Assembly (NCBI RefSeq): GCF_003254395.2 | Contig: NC_037642.1 | Location: forward strand, 2,884,501 to 2,948,500 | DNA: 64,000 nt | Source: Apis mellifera | Taxonomy: Eukaryota > Arthropoda > Insecta > Hymenoptera > Apidae | Direction: 5' to 3' | Shown here: positions 44,201 to 58,505 of the stretch, one piece after another | Position numbering within the stretch: the stretch's first letter is position 1 | Layout of the letters: each line of letters opens with the position of its first letter | The notes under the pieces: generated by a model | The model's database searches: none | What the model was told of the DNA's origin: nothing | Seen by the model: the letters and a program-made list of their open reading frames with translations, nothing else | Translations under genes and position numbers: made by a program

Positions 44201-47200
44201 AAATTATAAAATTTTGAAAGAAAAATTTCAATTTTAAAGATGAATTTCAATTGTACAGACTTCATCCACGGAATTATAAAGTTTCAGGTTTATTATTATA
44301 AATTAAAAATTTTTATATTTTCTCAAAATAAAACATATCATGTTTTTATTCTAAAGAGAAAATTAATTGAAAATTTAATTTTATATTCTTTTCTATCTTC
44401 AAATGACTTTTAAAAGTATAAAAATACACGAAAAACAATCGCTTCGATTATTTAAATGATTAATATAATAATGAACTCGTGTATTTTTTACACAATATTG
44501 ATGAATAATAGATAATAACATATTTTAGGAAAGAAACGTTTAAATCAAGAATGAAACGAATCAAGAATAACAAATAGCAAAATTGACTATGAATCAAGCA
44601 TAGCATAACTTAGATATTCAAGTTTTTCGTTCAACTCCTACAAGTACTAATCAATATGCATACATATAAATGCATGACATATCATAGAATAATTTAAAAG
44701 AATAACTGGATTGCCGGATTTAGCATCTATGACTATTTTCCTTTGTTATTTATTAATTAATAATATAAGAAAATTATTTGCTTGGAAAATGGTAAATTAA
44801 CGAGATAAAATATAGATCCTTAACAATTTTCGAAATTAAAGGATGAAAATTAATTTCTTTGAAAATTTTCCCAAAATGTTTTGCATATTTTACATAGAAT
44901 CGACTGAAATTTATTGTAATTTATTTATTTCACTTAAACGCTAAGATAGAATAAAAAACAATCGTATTTTTGAAACAATAATATGCATTTATTAACCTTA
45001 TGGTTAATTAAATGATATTTACCAAAAGTATACACACGTAATAAATATTTCTTTCGTATATAAAATAATTAAATGTATATAATAAAAAAAATCGTAAATA
45101 TTAATGAAAATTATCATTTTTAACTATTTTATATATACATATAAACAAAATATGTATTGCTTTTCGTAAATTGTATATTCCTTCGCTTTATAATATTCTA
45201 AAACTCTTTCAAAAAAATAAAACTGATTCACGGTTGTCGGGAATATCTGTGTGAAGAAAAATTTCAATGTTTCGTGCAGTTCATCGAGATTGACTAAAAC
45301 GAACGTTTTGTGATACTTTCTATATCTGCATTCACGTGCTTCAAGAACAAAGAACGGAGAAAAATTCAGAGTTTTGTAAAATACCTTTGTAAAATATTCC
45401 ATTGTTTCAATGCGTGGTATGAATCTTGTAAAAGTGTCCGAGCTTCCGTTAATATCGTACACTTTGCTCGATAAAAGGAAAAATGCGTGTAATATCTATT
45501 TCTTTGTGACTATTAATTCCACTTTAATAACGTTTCATCAATCCTTCTCATTAATATTTTTATCATTACGACAATGGAATAATGAAAGATGAAATTTTTC
45601 GAAGAAAAATACCCAAGGAAATTTGATAAATTTTTATAGGAAAAGATTTTTATATGAATGAAAAATAAGGTGAAAAATTTATGGAATGCGTTATATAATA
45701 AATATGCGTTGTTTCTCTTTAGACGTGAATTTTTATTAATTTGAAATTTTTTATAATTTCAAATTTGAATTAACAAACAAAAAAAAAATAATGAAAAAGA
45801 ATTTAGATAGAAATGAATATTACTGTTTCGAAATCTTTTCTTGTTATTACAAATTATATAATTATTACTAAATATAAATGATAAACTCAGAAATACTTAG
45901 AAACTTATCTTATCGAGTTTATTGAATGAAATGATTCACGAAACATCATAAAAATATTTATATATAAAGTCGAAGATATATTAAAAAAGATTCTAATTAT
46001 TTCTAAATATATATAATGAATATAATGATAATGATGAATATAAAATGAAATAACTGATCAATAAAATCATTTTACTCAACATTATCTCATGATAAAAATC
46101 ATGTTTTAAATACGATTACATTAATTCTACAACAATAATAAAAGAAAAGAGAAAGAAAAATTTTATTTTTCAAGAAAATTTTTGTTCATGATTGATCATT
46201 TGTTGAAATCGCCATTAAATATTACACGATAATTATATAATTATATAATTATGTTTAATTATAATTATATTTATATTTTATTTTGCGTATTTTATATTTT
46301 TTTATTGATGAAACATTACCTATTAGAAGCATGAAATTGCGCACAAGATTATGTGATTTTTTTTTATCTTTTTATCAGCAAAAAAAAAGATAGCCTGAAG
46401 CTATAATGTATACAAACCGTTATGTTGATCTTGCACAAACTGTTTCCAGAAAAAATAAAAAAGATTAAATATTTGGACAAGCAAAGTGTCCGATTATCAA
46501 TAAAAATGGATATTATTTACTATATTCAATTTCAGAAGAAACTAAAACAAATTGAAAATATCATTATAAAATTATCAATCATTATCAATATTTTTAACAA
46601 TATTAATAATGTGTGTAATTAATAAAATCCATATCTACTTGTTAACAAATTGACTCAAAATTTATAATTTTTTATTTTTTGATATAAAAAAAATAATTTT
46701 TAATTTGTGCTTTTTACAATTTAATCTCTATAATGAATATCTATGCATGATTCAAATTCGTTTCTTTTAATTGTAATTTTTAAGTGATATTATTGCAAGT
46801 ATATTCTGTTAAATACATAAATCTTTTCGTTCATTCTATTATTCGCGGATAATTCATGAAAAACCATACATGGAAAAATCAAATATTCTGGATAAAGAAT
46901 ATTTTCTATTTCTATGTACAATATTTTTTTCATTTTGTTAACGATTGGATAATAAACACTTTAAAAGGAAATTAAGTGAAGAAAAACTCTTCTGCAAAAT
47001 CTTATCTGTTTGGATCGATATTCTTATGGAAATTCAAGTTTCGAGTTACTTCCGAGCTTCTTTTTGAAACGCGATCGATACACTGTTTATAAATACTTTG
47101 AATAAAAGCGTCTTGGAGAAAGAAATTTTACCTACTTGAAAAGTTTAGACGCTGCTACGAAAAAATGGCAAAACTTTTCAAGAGTTTTGAATGAGAGCTT

Positions 47201-50200
47201 CCGTTGGGATAATTATTGAGTGAGATATAAATAGAAGATGAAAAATTTTGATCAAGAAAAATAATTTGATTAAGAGAGAATAATAAAGATTAAGAGAGGT
47301 AAAATGAGATTGATAATTAAAAAGAAATAAATCTGAAATGCAAATTAGGAAGTAAAATTTGGGATTGAAAAAAATTGGATTTTAAAGACATTAAAGATTT
47401 CAGATTTATAAAGAAACTAATAATAAGAATTATTATAATTTTGACAGAATTTTTACAATCTATATTGCAATGTTGCAATATTTAACAAAGTCGTTCATAA
47501 GAAAAAAAATAAAAGAAAACGACGATGGAATTAATTTATTTACAAATATTATATTTTACTACTTTATTATATAACAAATATATATTTAATATCATAAGAT
47601 AAATAATAATCGAAGCTTCAAATCGTACAATTATCATGTTTGCTCACTAGCAAACAACGTATCAAAATGAAAAATACATTTCCTCGTTTCTTTTCCACCT
47701 AAATTGCAACACGCAATTACTTGTTCACGAAATATGAAAACCGGAACAAGAGAAAAAGCGAAAAAAAAAAAGAGAACAGGAAGGAAAAAAAGGAACAAAA
47801 GGAACGAACGTTCGCTTAGTACGTTTTCACGATGAAATCAACGGGATGGACTTGTTAAAGCTGACAAAACTAATTTACCTCCACGAGGTGAGATTTTTAG
47901 TATCGCGCCCATCAACCGGAAATTCACTTTTGCCTCGGCGATAAAAATTTTTCTCTCGATTGTTTATCGGTTCATTCGTTTGACGAGAAATTTGGGTACA
48001 TTTTTTTACACGAATAACTTCACAGATCAAATGGCGAAATGCGTCATTCCTGTAACGAACTGCACTAGTACGTACTGTAAATTCCAATACATGTGAATTT
48101 TGTATTAAGCGAATGTGTATTGAACGTCGTATATATTCTAGCTTTATTAAAAATAAAAATCAACAAGGATAACCTGGTGTAGATTATCTTGAAAATTTTT
48201 TCAAAAATATATCAGATAAAAAAAAGATATGGAAAAAATAAAAATTTGGTATAGCAAAAATTTTTTAAATTAGAATCGATCGATGGATTTTGTCGAGTAA
48301 AATATTACTTTTAATTTTAATATAATATATCAAAAAATTAATGATACATCTTTAAAAGTATATATCATTAATGTGCATATATTAATGAAATGTGATTATA
48401 CAGATGAATATGAATATTGTTTATAATGACAATAAAAAAACATCAAAAGATCATTAAAAATTAATTATTATATTATTATATTATTGATGCACATATGCTA
48501 ATGGAATGAATCTGTGAATATATTCGTATCATTTATATGATAATTCTCTACTAATTCATTGATAAACAATGGTTTCTAATTTCTAATATATTTTAAATGA
48601 GATATCAGTTGTTAATTAAATTTATATTTGCTGAAGTTTGATAGATTGAAGATTCTTTGATATTTCTCCTAATAACAATAAATCTTATCCTTACAATAAT
48701 CTCTACTTTTAAAGATTTGAGATATTTATTTATTAGACTGAATAGTAAATCATAAAAATATAAAAAAAGATAGCTTGATTGACTCACAGAGACTTTTTAC
48801 CTGATAGAACGCGGACAACTGAGGAAACGAGAAAAGTACACTCCGCATACTCACACTGTTCTCTTAGGACTGGATTATTTCTCGCAGAAGGAGAATTTGA
48901 TTGAATATGACAACAAAAGGTAACAATTCATAACAAATCAGGACAAGGATTCACAGAAAACATTAAATATAACATTAAACATTAAATATAATTCTTAATT
49001 ATTCATATTATCTTAGTTTCATTAAAAATCTATCAATTAATAGAAAAATAGATAAAAAATTTCTACTTTAAAGAAAAATTAATTTTCTCCTATCTACAAT
49101 CCTTTCCAAAAAATCAAATTTTTTTAAAGAATATGAAAAAAATTCTTGTTTATCAATTATCAATAGTGGAAAAAGATTTTGTTTATATTTTTTATAAAGA
49201 ATTTTTGAAATATTCGTTTAACTTTTTAATAACTTCGATAAATTTAACTCTCTCTTTCAAGTATTAAATAATTTTCATAATAACTTAATAACTACTTAAA
49301 TCTTGCAAGTTTGAAGTTAAAATCTTTTTAGTCAACGTTCTTCTTTCTCAAAAAAAAAAAAAAAAAAAAAAAAAGAAAAAAAAAGAAACTTATCTAATCA
49401 GAGATTTTTCTACAATATATACAGAGGAGTATATGTCGTCAAACAAAAACTCATGTGGCTCATTCATTCTGACTCACAGTCACCCACTACGCGTAATCCA
49501 GACGCTCGTACCATGGTTCGACGACTTCAACTATCGCCGCGAGATAAAGAAACCATTCATTCGAGCGGAAAAAACTAAGCAAGTAAATCGACGGGATTAA
49601 TCGATAAATCGGTGACCCGAATCGATCCCATTGGCGACGCGTTGATTTTTCATCGTTCGAGAAGCCAATGCGCAACGATATTGCTTTTCCGCTCGAAACT
49701 TTCGATCCTCGTCGTTTTTCCTTTACTCGATATACTCGACTTCGCCTGTACAATGACTAATGAGAATTTTTCCCAAAAAGTTTCTTAAAATACGCGTTGC
49801 TAAGAATAAGAATATTTATAAGCTTACTGATGATTGAATATAAATTGGAATTCGCTTCACGACTGCGATAAAATTTATGGGGAAAGTAAAGTTTCTATTT
49901 TTCGTAATAAATTGGATAAAAAGAAAGAATTGCTTATTAATACAATTCTTGAAACGATAAATATCGAGATAAAGAGATATTGATATGCTGATCGAATGTT
50001 GAAATTTTACGATTTATGATTAATGGAGATTAATGGAGATAGATTATGTGAAATTTAATTTAAATACGATTTATATATGATTTCTTTGAATTACTAATTG
50101 ATATTATGAATAGGAGATAATTCAGAAATTGTTTAAATTTAAATTCTATTAGAATATTTTATTGATTAAAAATATGAAAACATTTATGGCAGATAAATTT

Positions 50201-53200
50201 TCCGGATGTTTACTTTTAATTTCGCCAACATAATCTTTCGTTTCACACAATGTGCCGCGCAATTACTTTTTTTAATTAAAAAAAAAAATAAAGTTATTAA
50301 TATACCCACACAAGAATAATATACCCACTTAATCTGCCAATTTTATTTGGCTATTAAAAATCAAAAAAAAAAAAAAATAAAATAATTAAATTATTTAAGG
50401 CAGATTTTAATTTAGCATTATAATTAAAAATAACAAGATTTTCACAAAATTTTACTCAATTGAAAAATTAATTATCTAAAAGTAATTAAATAATCACTAT
50501 GATTATTGATAATAATTCTATCATATCATATCGATTCGAATCACAGAAATTTATGTCAAAAAATATAATTAACATCAATATCCAATGTACCAAGCTATAT
50601 CCACAATATCGTTTACAAAAATAATTCTTTAAAATTATCTTCAAACGACCCTGATCACCCATCCCTCTATGTTCTCCTATTCTCATCTCATCGTTTTATC
50701 CTCATCGATTGTAAAATATACAATCATCCTATTCATTTATTGTTTTAACATAGATTTTAATTTAATATCAAATAATTGGATATTTATTCGTTTTCATTAT
50801 ATATATATATAAATAACCATTATTTTTTAATAATAAATATAACATAATATTCTATGTGTCAATTAAAAAATTGATGAAATTCCTAATTCGAATTTCGAAA
50901 AATTGTAATCTTATAATATCTGACACAAAAAGAAATTTCTTTCAATAATTGAAAAACCTGAATTATATTAATCGAAGTACAATTACTTACTATATTTTAG
51001 AAAAGTTATTTTTATTAAAATAAACTATAAATATTATTGTATATATGTATCTAATGCCTTAATAATAAAATATCTATTAATTTTTTTTGGCATAAAATAC
51101 AACAATAACATTTATAGCATTTTATTTTAATAAAATAATAATAATATTATAATGTTAATAATATTTTTAAAAAATTTTAATAATATATTATTGATTAAAA
51201 TATTAATATCTTAATTCCCTTTTATAAAGCTATTAGGTGTAAGTTATTATATATATATATATATATTAGTCACCTTGAAAATTTCTGCAATTTTTAATGC
51301 GTTTACTATTTATACTATATGTTTAAAATTAATAGAATAATATCATTTAAATAACTTTCACGAAAGCCAATGAATTTGTCATGAAATTTTCCTACTATCG
51401 TTAAGATTTATGGAACTATAAGATTTTATTATGAATGAAATTATTTTAATTATTTTATAAATTACATTTATTACTTTATTTTATTTTCTGAATTTTATTT
51501 TATTATAATCTGTAAAATTATTGTGTAAGAAGAAATTTATATAACTTCAATATCTATCTTATATTTTCAATATTAGTTTCGAATAGTTTTTACTTTATTT
51601 AATTATTGAATCAAGAAATTCTCCTTTGAATTATTCCCTTCCCTAAGTTGATTTTATTTAACTATCATTTAAATCCTTTCAATATTATTTGTCATTTATT
51701 ATCCATTTTTAAACATTGAAAAAAATGAAAAAAATCACCGATAACACTTTATTGTATCAAAATTTTTTCTTGTTTGAAAGATTAGATCGATATTTCAAAA
51801 AATAACTTTATTTTTAAAAAAAAAACACTGATCTAACTTCTAAATTTAATATTTTTAAAATAAATTAATAGAAAATTAAAGATATTGTTGAAAATTCAAC
51901 AAATTTTATCCGTAACGATCCGATTGTAATATCGTAATTCAAAAATTTCCACGAGACATACAATGCAACAGAAGAATATAAAACATAGATCTATGTATGG
52001 ACCGATACTTTTAAATGTTTGTTTTGAACGACAGCCAATACAATTCGATTATTGATTCTAGCAAAACCACGGGCTGTCACGTGCAAGAAGGCTCGAACAC
52101 GCCAAAAACAAACGAGTTTACAATGTTCATCCGTGTTACACTATAATTTATTATTAGTATTTATCGTGTATCTCAATTTGGCCTACGTTTTAATACAAAT
52201 TCGAAAATTCTTTAAGACGTATTAGCCTTCGTTTGACTATTTGCCAGGCTATCGAAAGAAATTGTTTCATCTTCAAAGAAACGTTATCTGACGACTCGAA
52301 ACAATAAATCTCCTAGAAACGATTATAAACGCGCGACAGGCCGATAGTCTTTTTATGAAATATTGGCTATAAACGTTGCTATCAGGGGGCCACATTTTCA
52401 AGGAATATCATAGTGGTAGGTATTTATTACTATCGATAACGAGCATTTATCTCGTTAATGGTTTCTATATGAGAATCCAAAAATATCCCAGATTTTTCAT
52501 ATAATGAAATATAATACAAAGGAAAAAGTAATAATTATGTGAAGTGTGATTAGTCAAATATAAAAATATTATTGAATCAATTACCTGACGCATATTTATA
52601 TTTATCGACACGAGTGTATCGAATGTATGAATTTCTCACGGATTTAATTACACATGAGGAATCCATGCGTGATGATAAATTCTAATAATAAACTCTATTA
52701 AATTCTATATATATATGCGCAATAATAGATTCATACCAATACAAATATTCAAAAATTTAAGGGATATTTTTTCAAATTAAAATAAAATGAAAATCAAAAC
52801 AAATTAAGTTTTCGACATTATTTATTTCGTATTAAAATTTTTAATTTTTAAAAAATTTTACGTGGATTCAAACTGATGTCGAATTTGATGTCAACTGTAT
52901 ATTATAAATAATTTAAACGATGACGAAATTTATAAGTAACCTGGCGCCAAGCTATACGTAAATATATTTCCTTTGAAATCTATGTATATAAGTATATTGC
53001 GCACATATATATATATGTATATTTCAAAAATTAGCAACGATGATATACCGTTGAGATAAATTATAAAAATAAACCGCGCAGAAATTCGTTTAAGCATACC
53101 GTTCCACTGATATAAAGACTTTCGGCAACGTTATCAAAAAACGAATTGATGAAAATATAATTACTTTTGTTGTAATTGCATTTTGGGATCTGAATCATTT

Positions 53201-56200
53201 TATGATCAATTTATGGAAAAGAAAGAAATTTAAATCGATATATAATGTACATGAAATATCAATATTAATTTTGTGATTTTCACAAGATGTAAAAAATTAT
53301 GACAAAAATTAATTGATAGTTTTAAATATTTACTTATTTATCATTTATATATTTCCAATAAAGTTCTCGAATTTTTCAATGAAATTTTCAATCAATATTT
53401 CAAAAAAAAAAAAAAATAACTATAAGTATGTGCAACAAAGTATAATATCTTAGATATTATGTATTTATAATATTACATGTATTACATTATAATTTTTAAT
53501 AATAGAGAAAATGAAAATTTCATTCATAAAACTCTTGAGAAATTTTTTTGAGAATGCTTGAAAACTATAATTGAAAACAGAATGCGCAAAAATTTTATAA
53601 TTTCAAGTGTGATCCACGGCAAACTCGATATTTCATGTTTCAATTTATGCAATTGTTTATTCTAGACATCGGATTAGATTTGATTAATTTTAACACAGCT
53701 TTCATTATTATAAAATTGATCCGATTAATCCCTCGATTCATCCCTCGTAAAATCAATAAACAGATACATCCCCCATTCACCCCATGCAAACAACAAATAA
53801 CATCCAACTCAAATCCAATTCTCTAATCCAAACACCCTAAGAGTACTTCCTCCTCAATTTCCTCCACCCAGTTCCTAAAAAAAAGATTCAACCATTCTCC
53901 ACGATACACACTTATTTAAAAGCCACCACTCCTTTGCACCCTTCCCATCTATCTCAATTCAGTTACCACTGTGCTTCCGCGTTTTCCTTCCAACTTCCTT
54001 CCAGGGGCAAAAACCTGTCATCCGCATGAAGAAGGGATTCGTGTCGCGAGTATTGACGTCAACCACTAGCAGGGAACAATAGAGGAAAGACGGAACGAGT
54101 CTGCACGTTCGCCGCCACAACGATGGCGAATCGATTCGGTCGCATCGAATCGTATCAAGCTGTTCCCATCGAAAAGGTCAAGTCACGTGTCTATTCGAGT
54201 AAAAGTATCGCAGATCACTCTCGAAAGTGTTCCTCGAGAGTGGACATTGCGTCTGAGAATGACTGAGGGCCGCTCTCAGACGTGGCTCTCTCCACTTGTG
54301 AGAAATATCATTGAGAGGAACTTGGAATAGTTTTAGTCGTCGATAGATTGAAAGAGTTTCGCGCTTTCTAAAGTTTAAATAAGAAATAAGAGCGATATGA
54401 TAGCGGAAAATTATATGATCTTATTATTAAATTATCCTATATATTATATTAAAAAGTAGAAGAAAGAAAAGTTACTAGATCAAATCTTGGATGTGCAGTA
54501 GAAAAGAATTAAGAGTATAATGGACTATTTTAGAAAATGTTTTCAAAAATGGAAAAATTGTAGCAAAAACCGGACAATACAAATATTTATTCTCCTACAA
54601 TTAATTCTAAACTAATTGTAAATAAAGTAAAAGACTGAAATTTGATGTAAAATATTTTTTGGCAAGCTTTCATTTGGTTCATTATACTAGATAAATTCAA
54701 TTCAAGTGCACAAATCATTAATTTAGAAATTTAATTTATAATAAACACAATTGAATTAATAATTGTTTAAAAAGAAATTAAAAACAGCTATTTCTACTTA
54801 ATAATTTTGTAAATATGAAATTAATCATATTGATCGTCTTATCCAAATAATCATTACACATTATCCTGTAAAAATTATTACTTATTTTTGTCTACCGTGT
54901 TCAATAGCAACAAATGTAAGTCGATATTTTATCTGATTATTATATATACGAAATCTTGTGCCGATCCAGGTGTTCATCCTATTATAATATGCTAAGAATA
55001 TATAAAAGAATATCAAAGATATCTTAGAAGAATGGTAGTTGGAACATTTCTATACCCAATAGAAATCTGTATATAAAGAATCATTGAAAAACCTGTGATC
55101 GTGTCTTTTCCTTTAGAATCGTTTTAGAATCACTATAGTTATTGTTAATAATTTTAAAGAAAATCCTCAATATCATTTTCGAGTTATTCAAATAAGAATA
55201 TTCTCGTGATAGATGGAAGATATTTCGAATCTAGAGATAGAAAAATTTATGATTATTTTTTTTTAAATCATATGAATCTATCCATCCAAGAGCAATTTAA
55301 AAAAACATTTAAAGAGTACTTTATAAGATTCTTTCATTCTGAAACGCAATGTATCCATTTGCGAAAAACACTATTGAGAGCAACTTGCGATACTTATACT
55401 CTCAAATGGATATCGTGGTCAGAAAGCAAGAAACAGGCCGTGCACTGATATTTCACAGGCGATCTGCATAACGGATATCGCGTATCCCCTATATCGTCGG
55501 ATGGCGATTTGCGATTAGTACACTCGTCCGGTCTGGGTAAACGTAATCCAGAGGCGAGGTCGCAATGTATTCAATACGAATTGCTCTGTGCTCCGAATCG
55601 ACACTTAGGGGGAAAAAGAGAGGGCGAAAAAGTTCCCAGGATGAAAGAAAACGCGCGATGCTTTATTATTTAAATGAACATAGATGTAGATTAAGGGTTG
55701 AACGTTCTTTTTTTTTTTTTTTTAGACCTTCTATTATATACGTGAAAATTTATGTACACTCTCGTATCGAAGAATTACAAAACAATGTACTGGTTGATTA
55801 GAATTCAGATGGAACATCAGATCCTAATAGCGCCGTTCGATCACGAAGAAGACGACCACGATATGTAAGCTCTTTAAAATTTCCATTAGAATTGTAAATA
55901 TTTTTCAGAAGAACGTATGTGCCGCGTGAAAGCTGAAATCCGTGAATAATTCAATGAAAAAAACGACACAGAAGATCGATCTCACGAGGTTAAACGCGAG
56001 AAACTCGACGCGTGCACTTTCATGTTGGAAATCTTCAATCTTCCAAGTTTATACGCGACATTTATACGCGTGATTTCACGAATCTTTCACGGAGATACAT
56101 CTCTGCCACAAAAGTGCAACTATTTGCAAGATAAGTTTAAGAGCAAATACATCGTTTCGTTTAAACACTCGCATCTGTTGTTGGAGAACAACAGGTGGAC

Positions 56201-57151
56201 TCACATTCATTACGCCATTGGATACGGAAATGGAACGATGTTTCACGAGTCTTGCAAAATATTCATGAAACTTTGTATATCGATAATTCATTTGAACGAA
56301 GATAATTGTAGTGGACGTTCTCGAGTAATTTGCACCGCTATTAATTAAGACAAGACTTAAAAACATGTTTAAAACACATTATTTTATTATATAGTAACTT
56401 GAGAATTGTCTATCCACTCGAATAGGCTAATTAATATACTTGAAAATTTTATGCGTAGTTACACGAGACGTAAATGTAGCAAATAAAACAATAAATTAGT
56501 CATCCATTAAATAAAATCACCTAGAATAGACGAGATATCTTGATTCATTGTAATCGTGTCGCAATTTTTCTTTTCTTATGTACGGATGAGGTTTCTTTTA
56601 TTATAAGACAAAATGAAATATTATAACTCAATTTCAACAATGTAATTTCTATTCGTTATCCATTATTTTTGAAAATTATATGTACTATTTATTGAATCAG
56701 AGATTTTTTATTTTTGTTGTAGATGATGTTTTATTATATTTGATACTTTCTTTAAAAATATTTTACTTGAAAAAGAATAAGAATGTTTCGTTATTATATT
56801 TCATTTATTACATATTACGTATTACATTTATTATTATCAACTTTAATTCCTTTCTACCAACAATGAAATATCTTATACATCTATAAATAAATTCTTTATT
56901 TCAAGTTTTCAGATGAAACATTTCTAATAAAAGATCTGAAATATCTCGTTTAATAACATTGGCATCATAGAGATATTTCGTGCATTGTATTTACGAAATC
57001 GAGATATCTTGTCTTCGATAGAGAATTGAATAGTGAAATAATAATAGAATAATAATACATTAATTATTATTAATTCGTTTTAATTATTATATATATTTAA
57101 TATCGGGATAAAAATAATCGATTTCAGCGATTAAATGAAGAGTAATAATAC

Positions 57152-57186
<35 letters not shown>

Positions 57187-58459
57187 AAAGATTGTAAATT
57201 TTATAGGTATGAAGATACTTTGAAGAAATATAATAATATTTATATATTTTACAAGATATAATTCTAAGAATTTAGAACAATAATTATATAATTGAATCTT
57301 ACCTCAAATCCTCTCAATGAATTGTTCAAATTCATAATGAATAAAATTTAATGCAAGAATATCACACTTGAGAAATATATTTGGCAAAGTCTCCTATTAG
57401 AATAACAACAAATAAAGTAGAATTGAGACGAAGTTTGTAAGAATCGTGGATCACATTCGAGAAACAAGCACGGATTATCTATAGGCGATATTTGGAATAA
57501 CAACAGGAGATCAAATAATTCCCAATAAACGTAGGAATAATAATAGAAATAATTCGAATGATTTCCAAAAATATGTTTTTAGTTAGCTAAACTAGAATTT
57601 ACAATGAAATTTTTATTAATTTATATTTTTTTTATAACAGTTAATTTCTTTATAAAATATTTTATTTTGAAAAAATCTATTTATATTCTATTAAATCCAA
57701 AAGAAATTTAAATTGAAGATTTTTATCCAATAAATGAAAATATTTTTCTTAATAAAAATTCAAGTAAAATATATAAAAGAAAAATATTTTTGTAACAACA
57801 ATTTCTTTTTCTAATTTAACAAATTTATTCAAAAAATAAAGCAGAATAGTAAAGAAAGATCGAAGAATATCTCATACTTATCGATATGTGGATTCGCTTC
57901 AACATTGAAAAAATAAACTCGACGCAATTACGCAGATATAAATTACGTCTTAGCGAATTGCATATCTCACTAGTACGATACAATGATTGATACGCAATAA
58001 GAACTTTATTGGAAAGGGTTGGCAATAAGATCCGGAATAGCAGAATGTCGCGTAGTTAAATTACTAAGTTATTGGATATCTTCGATCGATTACCTTCACG
58101 TCCAAAATATTGGATAAAGCGAACTGTGTTTAAGATATATAGTATATACCTTGTAATTTTCGAAGAGAATTTTAAATTAAGAAATTTAAAGTACATTTGT
58201 AATCGTTGATTACAATGTACAAAAAAATATTTAATTACAATTAATAAAAATTTCTAATGAATATGCTTCTACATGAAATATTTAATTATGTGAAATATAA
58301 AACTATATATATATATATATTTCTTTTTGCTAATTGAGAGTAATTAGTATCTTATTATATTAAATTAATTAAATTATTGATAAAATTTTTGAAATATGTA
58401 AATATTTTCTATAATTTAATATTACATAATTTTATATTAATATCTAATAATCTAATAAT

Positions 58460-58505
<46 letters not shown>

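Noticed and set aside
49350..49388. Poly-A as the tail of a retroposed element
   Set aside because: No target-site duplication, reverse-transcriptase fragment or processed gene copy is visible upstream.
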